Assembly: GCF_022682495.2 (NCBI RefSeq)
Contig: NW_026527266.1
Location: forward strand, 1 to 64,000
Direction: 5' to 3'
DNA length: 64,000 bases
From: Desmodus rotundus
Lineage: Eukaryota; Chordata; Mammalia; Chiroptera; Phyllostomidae
Under the pieces are notes generated by a model. The model was not told the origin of the DNA. It searched no databases and was given only the letters and a program-made list of their open reading frames with translations. Within the stretch, counting starts at the first letter, position 1; each line of letters begins with the position of its first letter. A program made the position numbers and the translations under genes. Below are positions 47,472 to 59,731 of the stretch, in pieces.

Positions 47472-48309
47472 AGCAGTTTTACAGGGTCCCTGCGCACCTG
47501 TTCGGGGAAACTGAAGCCCTCCCTGCCACTCAGAGGACCGCACGATTTCCCACAGGCCACACTGCCTATCAGCACCTTCAGCCCAGCACAGACAGTGTGC
47601 TAAGGACATACTTGGGTACCGGGGACATGGGCGGGGGAATTCCCATGGAACTCTCTAAGGGCCCGGTGCCCTGTGTGGCCCGGGGAGTGCCCATGCCGTT
47701 CCTTGACCCCGCAGGACACTTGCATCCAGCAATAAGCAGCCCTCTGCCTCCACGGGGCTCGAACACCAGCGCCCGGTGTGCGGGCACCTGGCGTACGTGG
47801 AGGCAAACCCGCAGACCCCTCTGGCCCGAACCCACCACTGCGAAGATCACCCTTTCTTCCATCCGTAAAGGGGTCACGCTTGAGGAGTGGAAGAACATGG
47901 GGAGGCCCCCAGGAGATGGCTTTTCTCCGAGCCGCGGCTGGCAGGTTTTGGGCCTATACCTGGGCCGCGCGTGCGCACTCAGGCTCCCCACCACAAGCCT
48001 CACTCGGGTCACGGGACTCACCCTTGAGGTGTCTCCTGACCCACCCTTGAGGAGTCACGTCACCCACCCCTGAGGGGTCACGTGACCCACCCCTGAGGGG
48101 TCACGTGACCCACCCCTGAGGGGTCTCGTGACCCACCCCTGAGGGGTCACGTGACCACCCCAGAGGGGTCACGTGACCCACCCCTGAGGGGTCTCGTGAC
48201 CCACCCCTGAGGGGTCACGTGACCCACCCTTGAGGGGTCTGGTGACCCACCCTTGGGAGGTCACCTGCCCCACCCTTGAGGGGTCACATGACGCACCTTG
48301 AGAGGTCAC
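47472..48309. repeat. U37, A/B-fused unit, class 2, shortest array
   Basis: Copy of U7 and U28. GGGGTCTGGTGAC (about 48,238) is private. Array from 48041. Confidence 0.95.
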
Positions 48310-49827
48310 AGCAGTTTTACAGGGTTCCTGCGCACCTGTTCGGGGAAACAGAAGCCCTCCCTGCCACTCAGAGGACCGCACGATTTCCCACAGGCCACAC
48401 TGCCTAGCAGCACCTTCAGCCCCGCACAGACAGTGTGCTAAGGAAAGACTTGGGTACCGTGTAATGGGCGGGGGAATTTCCATGGAACTCTCTAAGGGCC
48501 CGGTGCCCTGTGTGGCCCCGGGAGTGCCCATGCCGTTCCTTGACCCCGCAGGACACTTGCATCCAGCAATAAGCAGCCCTCTGCCTCCACGGGGCTCAAA
48601 CACCTGCGCCCGGTGTGCGGGCACCTGGCTTACGTGGAGGCAAACCCGCAGACCCCTCTGGCCCGAACCCACCACTGCGAAGATCACCCTTTCTTCCATC
48701 CGTAAAGGGGTCACGCTTGAGGAGTGGAAGAACATGGGGAGGCCCCCAGGAGATGGCTTTTCTCCGAGCCGCGGCTGGCTCGTTTCGGGCCTATACGTGG
48801 GCCGCGCATGCGCACTCAGGCTCCCAAGCACACACCTCCCTCGGCTCACCTAACCCACCCTTTAGAGGTCACAGCAGTTCCACAGGGTCCCTGGGCACCT
48901 GTCTGTGGACACAGGAGCCCTCCCTGCCACCTAGAGGACCACGCGATTTCCGCTGGGGAACACTGCCCAGAAGCACTCCTAGCCTCGCACAGACACTGTG
49001 CGCAGGATAGACTTGTGGACGAGAGGCCTGGGCGGGGAATTTTCCAGGGAACTCTCTAAAGGCCAGGTGCCCTCTGTCGCCCTGGGAGTGCCCACGCCAT
49101 CCCTTAACCCTGCAGGACACTATCATCCAGCAATAAGCAGCCCTCTGCCTCCACGGGGCTCGAACACCTGGGCCCGTTGTGAGAGCACCTGGCGTACGTG
49201 CAGGCAAACCCACAGACCCCTCTGGCCCGAACCCACCACTGCGAAGATCCCCCTTTTCTTCCATCTGTAAAGGGGTCCTCCTTGAGGAGTGGAGGAACAT
49301 GGGGAGGCCCCCAGGAGATGGCTTTTCTCCGAGCCGCGGCTGGCAGGTTTTGGGCCTATACGTGGGCCGCGCGTGCGCACTCAGGCTCCCCACCACAAGC
49401 CTCACTCGGGTCACGGGACTCACCCTTGAGGTGTCTCCTGACCCACCCTTGAGGAGTCACGTCACCCACCCCTGAGGGGTCACGTGACCCACCCCAGAGG
49501 GGTCACGTGACCCACCCCTGAGGGGTCACGTGACCCACCCCTGAGGGGTCACGTGACCCACCCCAGAGGGGTCACGTGACCCACCCCTGAGGGGTCTCGT
49601 GACCCACCCCTGAGGGGTCTCGTGACCCACCCCTGAGGGGTCACGTGACCCACCCTTGAGGGGTCTCGTGACCCACGCTTTTCGGGTCACGTGACCCGCC
49701 CTTTAGGGGTCTCGTGACCCACCCTTGAGGGGTCCCGTGACCCACCCTTGAGGGGTCTCGTGACCCACCCTTGGGAGGTCACCTGCCCCACCCTTGAGGG
49801 GTCACATGACCCACCTTGAGAGGTCAC
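48310..49827. repeat. U38, full unit
   Basis: Copy of U29 (TACCGTGTAATGG shared) and U8. B 48873, array 49443. Confidence 0.95.
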
Positions 49828-51300
49828 AGCAGTTTTACAGGGTCCCTGCGCACCTGTTCGGGGAAACTGAAGCCCTCCCTGCCACTCAGAGGACCGCACG
49901 ATTTCCCACAGGCCACACTGCCTATCAGCACCTTCAGCCCAGCACAGACAGTGTGCTAAGGACATACTTGGGTACCGGGGACATGGGCGGGGGAATTCCC
50001 ATGGAACTCTCTAAGGGCCCGGTGCCCTGTGTGGCCCGGGGAGTGCCCATGCCGTTCCTTGACCCCGCAGGACACTTGCATCCAGCAATAAGCAGCCCTC
50101 TGCCTCCACGGGGCTCGAACACCAGCGCCCGGTGTGCGGGCACCTGGCGTACGTGGAGGCAAACCCGCAGACCCCTCTGGCCCGAACCCACCACTGCGAA
50201 GATCACCCTTTCTTCCATCCGTAAAGGGGTCACGCTTGAGGAGTGGAAGAACATGGGGAGGCCCCCAGGAGATGGCTTTTCTCCCAGCCGCGGCTGGCTC
50301 GTTTCGGGCCTATACGTGGGCCGCGCATGCGCACTCAGGCTCCCAAGCACACACCTCCCTCGGCTCACCTAACCCACCCTTTAGAGGTCACAGCAGTTCC
50401 ACAGGGTCCCTGGGCACCTGTCTGTGGACACAGGAGCCCTCCCTGCCACCTAGAGGACCACGCGATTTCCGCTGGGGAACACTGCCCAGAAGCACTCCTA
50501 GCCTCGCACAGACACTGTGCGCAGGATAGACTTGTGGACGAGAGGCCTGGGCGGGGAATTTTCCAGGGAACTCTCTAAAGGCCAGGTGCCCTCTGTCGCC
50601 CTGGGAGTGCCCACGCCATCCCTTAACCCTGCAGGACACTATCATCCAGCAATAAGCAGCCCTCTGCCTCCACGGGGCTCGAACACCTGGGCCCGTTGTG
50701 AGAGCACCTGGCGTACGTGCAGGCAAACCCACAGACCCCTCTGGCCCGAACCCACCACTGCGAAGATCCCCCTTTTCTTCCATCTTTAAAGGGGTCCTCC
50801 TTGAGGAGTGGAGGAACATGGGGAGGCCCCCAGGAGATGGCTTTTCTCCGAGCCGCGGCTGGCAGGTTTTGGGCCTATACCTGGGCCGCGCGTGCGCACT
50901 CAGGCTCCCCACCACAAGCCTCACTCGGGTCACGGGACTCACCCTTGAGGTGTCTCCTGACCCACCCTTGAGGAGTCACGTCACCCACCCCTGAGGGGTC
51001 ACGTGACCCACCCCAGAGGGGTCACGTGACCCACCCCTGAGGGGTCTCGTGACCCACCCCAGAGGGGTCACGTGACCCACCCCTGAGGGGTCTCGTGACC
51101 CACCCCTGAGGGGTCTCGTGACCCACCCCAGAGGGGTCACGTGACCCACCCCTGAGGGGTCTCGTGACCCACCCCTGAGGGGTCTCGTGACCCACCCTTG
51201 AGGGGTCCCGTGACCCACCCTTGAGGGGTCTCGTGACCTACCCTTGGGAGGTCACCTGCCCCACCCTTGAGGGGTCACATGACCCACCTTGAGAGGTCAC
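49828..51300. repeat. U39, full unit, TTTTCGGG module absent
   Basis: Copy of U30 (CCATCTTTAAAGG shared) and U9. B 50392, array 50962. Confidence 0.95.
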
Positions 51301-52865
51301 AGCAGTTTTACAGGGTCCCTGCGCATCTGTTCGGGGAAACAGAAGCCCTCCCTGCCACTCAGAGGACCGCACGATTTCCCACAGGCCACACTGCCTATCA
51401 GCACCTTCAGCCCACCACAGACAGTGTGCTAAGGACATACTTGGGTACCGGGGACATGGGCGGGGGAATTCCCATGGAACTCTCTAAGGGCCCGGTGCCC
51501 TGTGTGGCCCGGGGAGTGCCCATGCCGTTCCTTGACCCCGCAGGACACTTGCATCCAGCAATAAGCAGCCCTCTGCCTCCACGGGGCTCAAACACCTGCG
51601 CCCGGTGTGCGGGCACCTGGGGTACGTGGAGGCAAACCCGCAGACCCCTCTGGCCCGAACCCACCACTGCGAAGATCACCCTTTCTTCCATCCGTAAAGG
51701 GGTCACGCTTGAGGAGTGGAAGAACATGGGGAGGCCCCCAGGAGATGGCTTTTCTCCGAGCCGCGGCTGGCTCGTTTCGGGCCTATACGTGGGCCGCGCA
51801 TGCGCACTCAGGCTCCCAAGCACACACCTCCCTCGGCTCACCTAACCCACCCTTTAGAGGTCACAGCAGTTCCACAGGGTCCCTGGGCACCTGTCTGTGG
51901 ACACAGGAGCCCTCCCTGCCACCTAGAGGACCACGCGATTTCCGCTGGGGAACACTGCCCAGAAGCACTCCTAGCCTCGCACAGACACTGTGCGCAGGAT
52001 AGACTTGTGGACGAGAGGCCTGGGCGGGGAATTTTCCAGGGAACTCTCTAAAGGCCAGGTGCCCTCTGTCGCCCTGGGAGTGCCCACGCCATCCCTTAAC
52101 CCTGCAGGACACTATCATCCAGCAATAAGCAGCCCTCTGCCTCCACGGGGCTCGAACACCTGGGCCCGTTGTGAGAGCACCTGGCGTACGTGCAGGCAAA
52201 CCCACAGACCCCTCTGGCCCGAACCCACCACTGCGAAGATCCCCCTTTTCTTCCATCTGTAAAGGGGTCCTCCTTGAGGAGTGGAGGAACATGGGGAGGC
52301 CCCCAGGAGATGGCTTTTCTCCGAGCCGCGGCTGGCAGGTTTTGGGCCTATACCTGGGCCGCGCGTGCGCACTCAGGCTCCCCACCACAAGCCTCACTCG
52401 GGTCACGGGACTCACCCTTGAGGTGTCTCCTGACCCACCCTTGAGGAGTCACGTCACCCACCCCTGAGGGGTCACGTGACCCACCCCAGAGGGGTCACGT
52501 GACCCACCCCTGAGGGGTCTCGTGACCCACCCCAGAGGGATCACGTGACCCACCCCTGAGGGGTCTCGTGACCCACCCCTGAGGGGTCTCGTGACCCACC
52601 CCAGAGGGGTCACGTGACCCACCCCTGAGGGGTCTCGTGACCCACCCCTGAGGGGTCTCGTGACCCACCCCTGAGGGGTCACGTGACCCACCCTTGAGGG
52701 GTCTCGTGACCCACGCTTTTCGGGTCACGTGACCCGCCCTTTAGGGGTCTCGTGACCCACCCTTGAGGGGTCCCGTGACCCACCCTTGAGGGGTCTCGTG
52801 ACCCACCCTTGGGAGGTCACCTGCCCCACACTTGAGGGGTCACATGACCCACCTTGAGAGGTCAC
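51301..52865. repeat. U40, full unit
   Basis: Copy of U31 and U10. B 51865, array 52435, 431 bp. Confidence 0.95.
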
Positions 52866-54384
52866 AGCAGTTTTACAGGGTCCCTGCGCACCTGTTCGGG
52901 GAAACAGAAGCCCTCCCTGCCACTCAGAGGACCGCACGATTTCCCACAGGCCACACTGCCTATCAGCACCTTCAGCCCACCACAGACAGTGTGCTAAGGA
53001 CATACTTGGGTACCGGGGACATGGGCGGGGGAATTCCCATGGAACTCTCTAAGGGCCCGGTGCCCTGTGTGGCCCGGGGAGTGCCCATGCCGTTCCTTGA
53101 CCCCGCAGGACACTTGCATCCAGCAATAAGCAGCCCTCTGCCTCCACGGGGCTCAAACACCTGCGCCCGGTGTGCGGGCACCTGGCGTACGTGGAGGCAA
53201 ACCCGCAGACCCCTCTGGCCCGAACCCACCACTGCGAAGATCACCCTTTCTTCCATCCGTAAAGGGGTCACGCTTGAGGAGTGGAAGAACATGGGGAGGC
53301 CCCCAGGAGATGGCTTTTCTCCGAGCCGCGGCTGGCTCGTTTCGGGCCTATACGTGGGCCGCGCATGCGCACTCAGGCTCCCAAGCACACACCTCCCTCG
53401 GCTCACCTAACCCACCCTTTAGAGGTCACAGCAGTTCCACAGGGTCCCTGGGCACCTGTCTGTGGACACAGGAGCCCTCCCTGCCACCTAGAGGACCACG
53501 CGATTTCCGCTGGGGAACACTGCCCAGAAGCACTCCTAGCCTCGCACAGACACTGTGCGCAGGATAGACTTGTGGACGAGAGGCCTGGGCGGGGAATTTT
53601 CCAGGGAACTCTCTAAAGGCCAGGTGCCCTCTGTCGCCCTGGGAGTGCCCACGCCATCCCTTAACCCTGCAGGACACTATCATCCAGCAATAAGCAGCCC
53701 TCTGCCTCCACGGGGCTCGAACACCTGGGCCCGTTGTGAGAGCACCTGGCGTACGTGCAGGCAAACCCACAGGCCCCTCTGGCCCGAACCCACCACTGCG
53801 AAGATCCCCCTTTTCTTCCATCTGTAAAGGGGTCCTCCTTGAGGAGTGGAGGAACATGGGGAGGCCCCCAGGAGATGGCTTTTCTCCGAGCCGCGGCTGG
53901 CAGGTTTTGGGCCTATACCTGGGCCGCGCGTGCGCACTCAGGCTCCCCACCACAAGCCTCACTCGGGTCACGGGACTCACCCTTGAGGTGTCTCCTGACC
54001 CACCCTTGAGGAGTCACGTCACCCACACCTGAGGGGTCACGTGACCCACCCCTGAGGGGTCACGTGACCCACCCCTGAGAGGTCTCGTGACCCACCCCTG
54101 AGGGGTCACGTGACCCACCCCAGAGGGGTCACGTGACCCACCCCTGAGGGGTCTCGTGACCCACCCCTGAGGGGTCTCGTGACCCACCCCTGAGGGGTCA
54201 CGTGACCCACCCTTGAGGGGTCTCGTGACCCACGCTTTTCGGGTCACGTGACCCGCCCTTTAGGGGTCTCGTGACCCACCCTTGAGGGGTCCCGTGACCC
54301 ACCCTTGAGGGGTCTCGTGACCCACCCTTGGGAGGTCACCTGCCCCACCCTTGAGGGGTCACATGACCCACCTTGAGAGGTCAC
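52866..54384. repeat. U41, full unit
   Basis: Copy of U11 (offset 39,030). The second copy of the 11,154-bp duplication ends within its A core near 53,286. CACACCTGAGGGG (54027) is private. B 53430, array 54000. Confidence 0.95.
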
Positions 54385-55903
54385 AGCAGTTTTACAGGGT
54401 CCCTGCGCACCTGTTCGGGGAAACTGAAGCCCTCCCTGCCACTCAGAGGACCGCACGATTTCCCACAGGCCACACTGCCTATCAGCACCTTCAGCCCAGC
54501 ACAGACAGTGTGCTAAGGGCATACTTGGGTACCGGGGACATGGGCGGGGGAATTCCCATGGAACTCTCTAAGGGCCCGGTGCCCTGTGTGGCCCGGGGAG
54601 TGCCCATGCCGTTCCTTGACCCCGCAGGACACTTGCATCCAGCAATAAGCAGCCCTCTGCCTCCACGGGACTCGAACACCAGCGCCCGGTGTGCGGGCAC
54701 CTGGCGTACGTGGAGGCAAACCCGCAGACCCCTCTGGCCCGAACCCACCACTGCGAAGATCACCCTTTCTTCCATCCGTAAAGGGGTCACGCTTGAGGAG
54801 TGGAAGAACATGGGGAGGCCCCCAGGAGATGGCTTTTCTCCGAGCCGCGGCTGGCTCGTTTCGGGCCTATACGTGGGCCGCGCATGCGCACTCAGGCTCC
54901 CAAGCACACACCTCCCTCGGCTCACCTAACCCACCCTTTAGAGGTCACAGCAGTTCCACAGGGTCCCTGGGCACCTGTCTGTGGACACAGGAGCCCTCCC
55001 TGGCACCTAGAGGACCACGCGATTTCCGCTGGGGAACACTGCCCAGAAGCACTCCTAGCCTCGCACAGACACTGTGCGCAGGATAGACTTGTGGACGAGA
55101 GGCCTGGGCGGGGAATTTTCCAGGGAACTCTCTAAAGGCCAGGTGCACTCTGTCGCCCTGGGAGTGCCCACGCCATCCCTTAACCCTGCAGGACACTATC
55201 ATCCAGCAATAAGCAGCCCTCTGCCTCCACGGGGCTCGAACACCTGGGCCCGTTGTGAGAGCACCTGGCGTACGTGCAGGCAAACCCACAGACCCCTCTG
55301 GCCCGAACCCACCACTGCGAAGATCCCCCTTTTCTTCCATCTGTAAAGGGGTCCTCCTTGAGGAGTGGAGGAACATGGGGAGGCCCCCAGGAGATGGCTT
55401 TTCTCCGAGCCGCGGCTGGCAGGTTTTGGGCCTATACGTGGGCCGCGCGTGCGCAGTCAGGCTCCCCACCACAAGCCTCACTCGGGTCACGGGACTCACC
55501 CTTGAGGTGTCTCCTGACCCACCCTTGAGGAGTCACGTCACCCACCCCTGAGGGGTCACGTGACCCACCCCAGAGGGGTCACGTGACCCACCCCTGAGGG
55601 GTCTCGTGACCCACCCCTGAGGGGTCACGTGACCCACCCCAGAGGGGTCACGTGACCCACCCCTGAGGGGTCTCGTGACCCACCCCTGAGGGGTCTCGTG
55701 ACCCACCCCTGAGGGGTCACGTGACCCACCCTTGAGGGGTCTCGTGACCCACGCTTTTCGGGTCACGTGACCCGCCCTTTAGGGGTCTCGTGACCCACCC
55801 TTGAGGGGTCCCGTGACCCACCCTTGAGGGGTCTCGTGACCCACCCTTGGGAGGTCACCTGCCCCACCCTTGAGGGGTCACATGACCCACCTTGAGAGGT
55901 CAC
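54385..55903. repeat. U42, full unit
   Basis: Copy of U12 with its shared bases CTAAGGGCATAC and CCACGGGACTCG. GGTGCACTCTG (55146) is private. B 54949, array 55519. Confidence 0.95.
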
Positions 55904-56787
55904 AGCAGTTTTACAGGGTCCCTGCGCACCTGTTCGGGGAAACTGAAGCCCTCCCTGCCACTCAGAGGACCGCACGATTTCCCACAGGCCACACTGCCTA
56001 TCAGCACCTTCAGCCCAGCACAGACAGTGTGCTAAGGACATACTTGGGTACCGGGGACATGGGCGGGGGAATTCCCATGGAACTCTCTAAGGGCCCGGTG
56101 CCCTGTGTGGCCCGGGGAGTGCCCATGCCGTTCCTTGACCCCGCAGGACACTTGCATCCAGCAATAAGCAGCCCTCTGCCTCCACGGGGCTCGAACACCA
56201 GCGCCCGGTGTGCGGGCACCTGGCGTACGTGGAGGTAAACCCGCAGACCCCTCTGGCCCGAACCCACCACTGCGAAGATCACCCTTTCTTCCATCCGTAA
56301 AGGGGTCACGCTTGAGGAGTGGAAGAACATGGGGAGGCCCCCAGGAGATGGCTTTTCTCCGAGCCGCGGCTGGCTCGTTTCGGGCCTATACCTGGGCCGC
56401 GCGTGCGCACTCAGGCTCCCCACCACAAGCCTCACTCGGGTCACGGGACTCACCCTTGAGGTGTCTCCTGACCCACCCCTGAGGGGTCACGTGACCCACC
56501 CCTGAGGGGTCTCGTGACCCACCCCTGAGGGGTCACGTGACCACCCCAGAGGAGTCACGTGACCCACCCCTGAGGGGTCTGGTGACCCACCCCTGAGGGG
56601 TCACGTGACCCACCCTTGAGGGGTCTCGTGACCCACGCTTTTCGGGTCACGTGACCCGCCCTTTAGGGGTCTCGTGATCCACCCTTGAGGGGTCCCGTGA
56701 CCCACCCTTGAGGGGTCTCGTGACCCACCCTTGGGAGGTCACCTGCCCCACCCTTGATGGGTCAAATAACGCACCTTGAGAGGTCAC
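55904..56787. repeat. U43, A/B-fused unit, class 1
   Basis: Copy of U13, including the missing entry repeat and the decayed GTCAAATAAC edge copy. Array from 56473. Confidence 0.95.
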
Positions 56788-58236
56788 AGCAGTTTTACAG
56801 GGTCCCTGCGCACCTGTTCGGGGAAACAGAAGCCCTCCCTGCCACTCAGAGGACCGCACGATTTCCCACAGGCCACACTGCCTAGCAGCACCTTCAGCCC
56901 CGCACAGACAGTGTGCTAAGGAAAGACTTGGGTATCTGGGACATGGGCGGGGGAATTTCCATGGAACTCTCTAAGGGCCCGGTGCCCTGTGTGGCCCCGG
57001 GAGTGCCCATGCCGTTCCTTGACCCCGCAGGACACTTGCATCCAGCAATAAGCAGCCCTCTGCCTCCACGGGGCTCAAACACGTGCGCCCGGTGTGCGGG
57101 CACCTGGCTTACGTGGAGGCAAACCCGCAGACCCCTCTGGCCCGAACCCACCACTGCGAAGATCACCCTTTCTTCCATCCGTAAAGGGGTCACGCTTGAG
57201 GAGTGGAAGAACATGGGGAGGCCCCCAGGAGATGGCTTTTCTCCGAGCCGCGGCTGGCTCGTTTCGGGCCTATACGTGGGCCGCCCATGCGCACTCAGGC
57301 TCCCAAGCACACACCTCCCTCGGCTCACCTAACCCACCCTTTAGAGGTCACAGCAGTTCCACAGGGTCCCTGGGCACCTGTCTGTGGACACAGGAGCCCT
57401 CCCTGCCACCTAGAGGACCAAGCGATTTCCGCTGGGGAACACTGCCCAGAAGCACTCCTAGCCTCGCACAGACACTGTGCGCAGGATAGACTTGTGGACG
57501 AGAGGCCTGGGCGGGGAATTTTCCAGGGAACTCTCTAAAGGCCAGGTGCCCTCTGTCGCCCTGGGAGTGCCCACGCCATCCCTTAACCCTGCAGGACACT
57601 ATCATCCAGCAATAAGCAGCCCTCTGCCTCCACGGGGCTCGAACACCTGGGCCCGTTGTGAGAGCACCTGTCGTACGTGCAGGCAAACCCACAGACCCTC
57701 TGGCCCGAACCCACCACTGCGAAGATCCCCCTTTTCTTCCATCTGTAAAGGGGTCCTCCTTGAGGAGTGGAGGAACATGGGGAGGCCCCCAGGAGATGGC
57801 TTTTCTCCGAGCTGCGGCTGGCAGGTTTTGGGCCTATACGTGGGCCGCGCGTGCGCACTCAGGCTCCCCACCACAAGCCTCACTCGGGTCACGGGACTCA
57901 CCCTTGAGGTGTCTCCTGACCCACCCTTGAGGAGTCACGTCACCCACCCCTGAGGGGTCACGTGACCCACCCCAGAGGGGTCACGTGACCCACCCCTGAG
58001 GGGTCTCGTGACCCACCCCTGAGGGGTCTCGTGACCCACCCCTGAGGGGTCACGTGACCCACCCTTGAGGGGTCTCGTGACCCACGCTTTTCGGGTCACG
58101 TGACCCGCCCTTTAGGGGTCTCGTGACCCACCCTTGAGGGGTCCCGTGACCCACCCTTGAGGGGTCTCGTGACCCACCCTTGGGAGGTCACCTGCCCCAC
58201 CCTTGAGGGGTCACATGACCCACCTTGAGAGGTCAC
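56788..58236. repeat. U44, full unit
   Basis: Copy of U14 with its extra A-core CACGTG (57080-57085). New changes are GGTATCTGGG (56936) and CCGCCCATGC (57285), the latter breaking the NRF1-like word. B 57352, array 57921. Confidence 0.95.
57282..57293. promoter_or_regulatory. Broken NRF1-like word in U44
   Basis: G to C at 57285 gives CGCCCATGCGCA. The copy U14 has the intact word, so the change is recent. Confidence 0.45.
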
Positions 58237-59731
58237 AGCAGTTTTACAGGGTCCCTGCGCACCTGTTCGGGGAAACTGAAGCCCTCCCTGCCACTCAGAG
58301 GACCGCACGATTTCCCACAGGCCACACTGCCTAGCAGCACCTTCAGCCCAGCACAGACAGTGTGCTAAGGACATACTTGGGTACCGGGGACATGGGCGGG
58401 GGAATTCCCATGGAACTCTCTAAGGGCCCGGTGCCCTGTGTGGCCCGGGGAGTGCCCATGCCGTTCCTTGACCCCGCAGGACACTTGCATCCAGCAATAA
58501 GCAGCCCTCTGCCTCCACGGGGCTCGAACACCAGCGCCCGGTGTGCGGGCACCTGGCGTACGTGGAGGCAAACCCGCAGACCCCTCTGGCCCGAACCCAC
58601 CACTGCGAAGATCACCCTTTCTTCCATCCGTAAAGGGGTCACGCTTGAGGAGTGGAAGAACATGGGGAGGCCCCCAGGAGATGGCTTTTCTCCGAGCCGC
58701 GGCTGGCTCGTTTCGGGCCTATACGTGGGCCGCGCATGCGCACTCAGGCTCCCAAGCACACACCTCCCTCGGCTCACCTAACCCACCCTTTAGAGGTCAC
58801 AGCAGTTCCACATGGTCCCTGGGCACCTGACTGTGGACACAGGAGCCCTCCCTGCCACCTAGAGGACCACGCGATTTCCGCTGGGGAACACTGCCCAGAA
58901 GCACTCCTAGCCTCGCACAGACACTGTGCGCAGGATAGACTTGTGGACGAGAGGCCTGGGCGGGGAATTTTCCAGGGAACTCTCTAAAGGCCAGGTGCCC
59001 TCTGTCGCCCTGGGAGTGCCGACGCCATCCCTTAACCCTGCAGGACACTATCATCCAGCAATAAGCAGCCCTCTGCCTCCACGGGGCTCGAACACCTGGG
59101 CCCGTTGTGAGAGCACCTGGCGTACGTGCAGGCAAACCCACAACCCCTCTGGCCCGAACCCACCACTGCGAATTTCCCCCTTTTCTTCCATCTGTAAAGG
59201 GGTCCTCCTTGAGGAGTGGAGGAACATGGGGAGGCCCCCAGGAGATGGCTTTTCTCCGAGCCGCGGCTGGCAGGTTTTGGGCCTATACCTGGGCCGCGCG
59301 TGCGCACTCAGGCTCCCCACCACAAGCCTCACTCGGGTCACGGGACTCACCCTTGAGGTGTCTCCTGACCCACCCTTGAGGAGTCACGTCACCCACCCCT
59401 GAGGGGTCACGTGACCCACCCCTGAGGGGTCTCGTGACCCACCCCTGAGGGGTCACGTGACCCACCCCAGAGGGGTCACGTGACCCACCCCTGAGGGGTC
59501 TGCTGACCCACCCCTGAGGGGTCTCGTGACCCACCCCTGAGGGGTCACGTGACCCACCCTTGAGGGGTCTCGTGACCCACGCTTTTCGGGTCACGTGACC
59601 CGCCCTTTAGGGGTCTCGTGACCCACCCTTGAGGGGTCCCGTGACCCACCCTTGAGGGGTCTCGTGACCTACCCTTGGGAGGTCACCTGCCCCACCCTTG
59701 AGGGGTCACATGACCCACCTTGAGAGGTCAC
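58237..59731. repeat. U45, full unit
   Basis: Copy of U15 (CCACATGGTCC shared), but it keeps CCCTGCAGG and AACCCACAACC where U15 has changed. B 58801, array 59370. Confidence 0.95.

Larger units (their letters stand above)
42133..53286. repeat. 11,154-bp tandem duplication, copy 2
   Basis: U32 tail to the A core of U41. It shares CCCTTCCACC, TACCGTGTAATGG and CCATCTTTAAAGG with copy 1 and not with U6-U10. The only differences I see are at 47127 and about 48,238. Confidence 0.92.
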
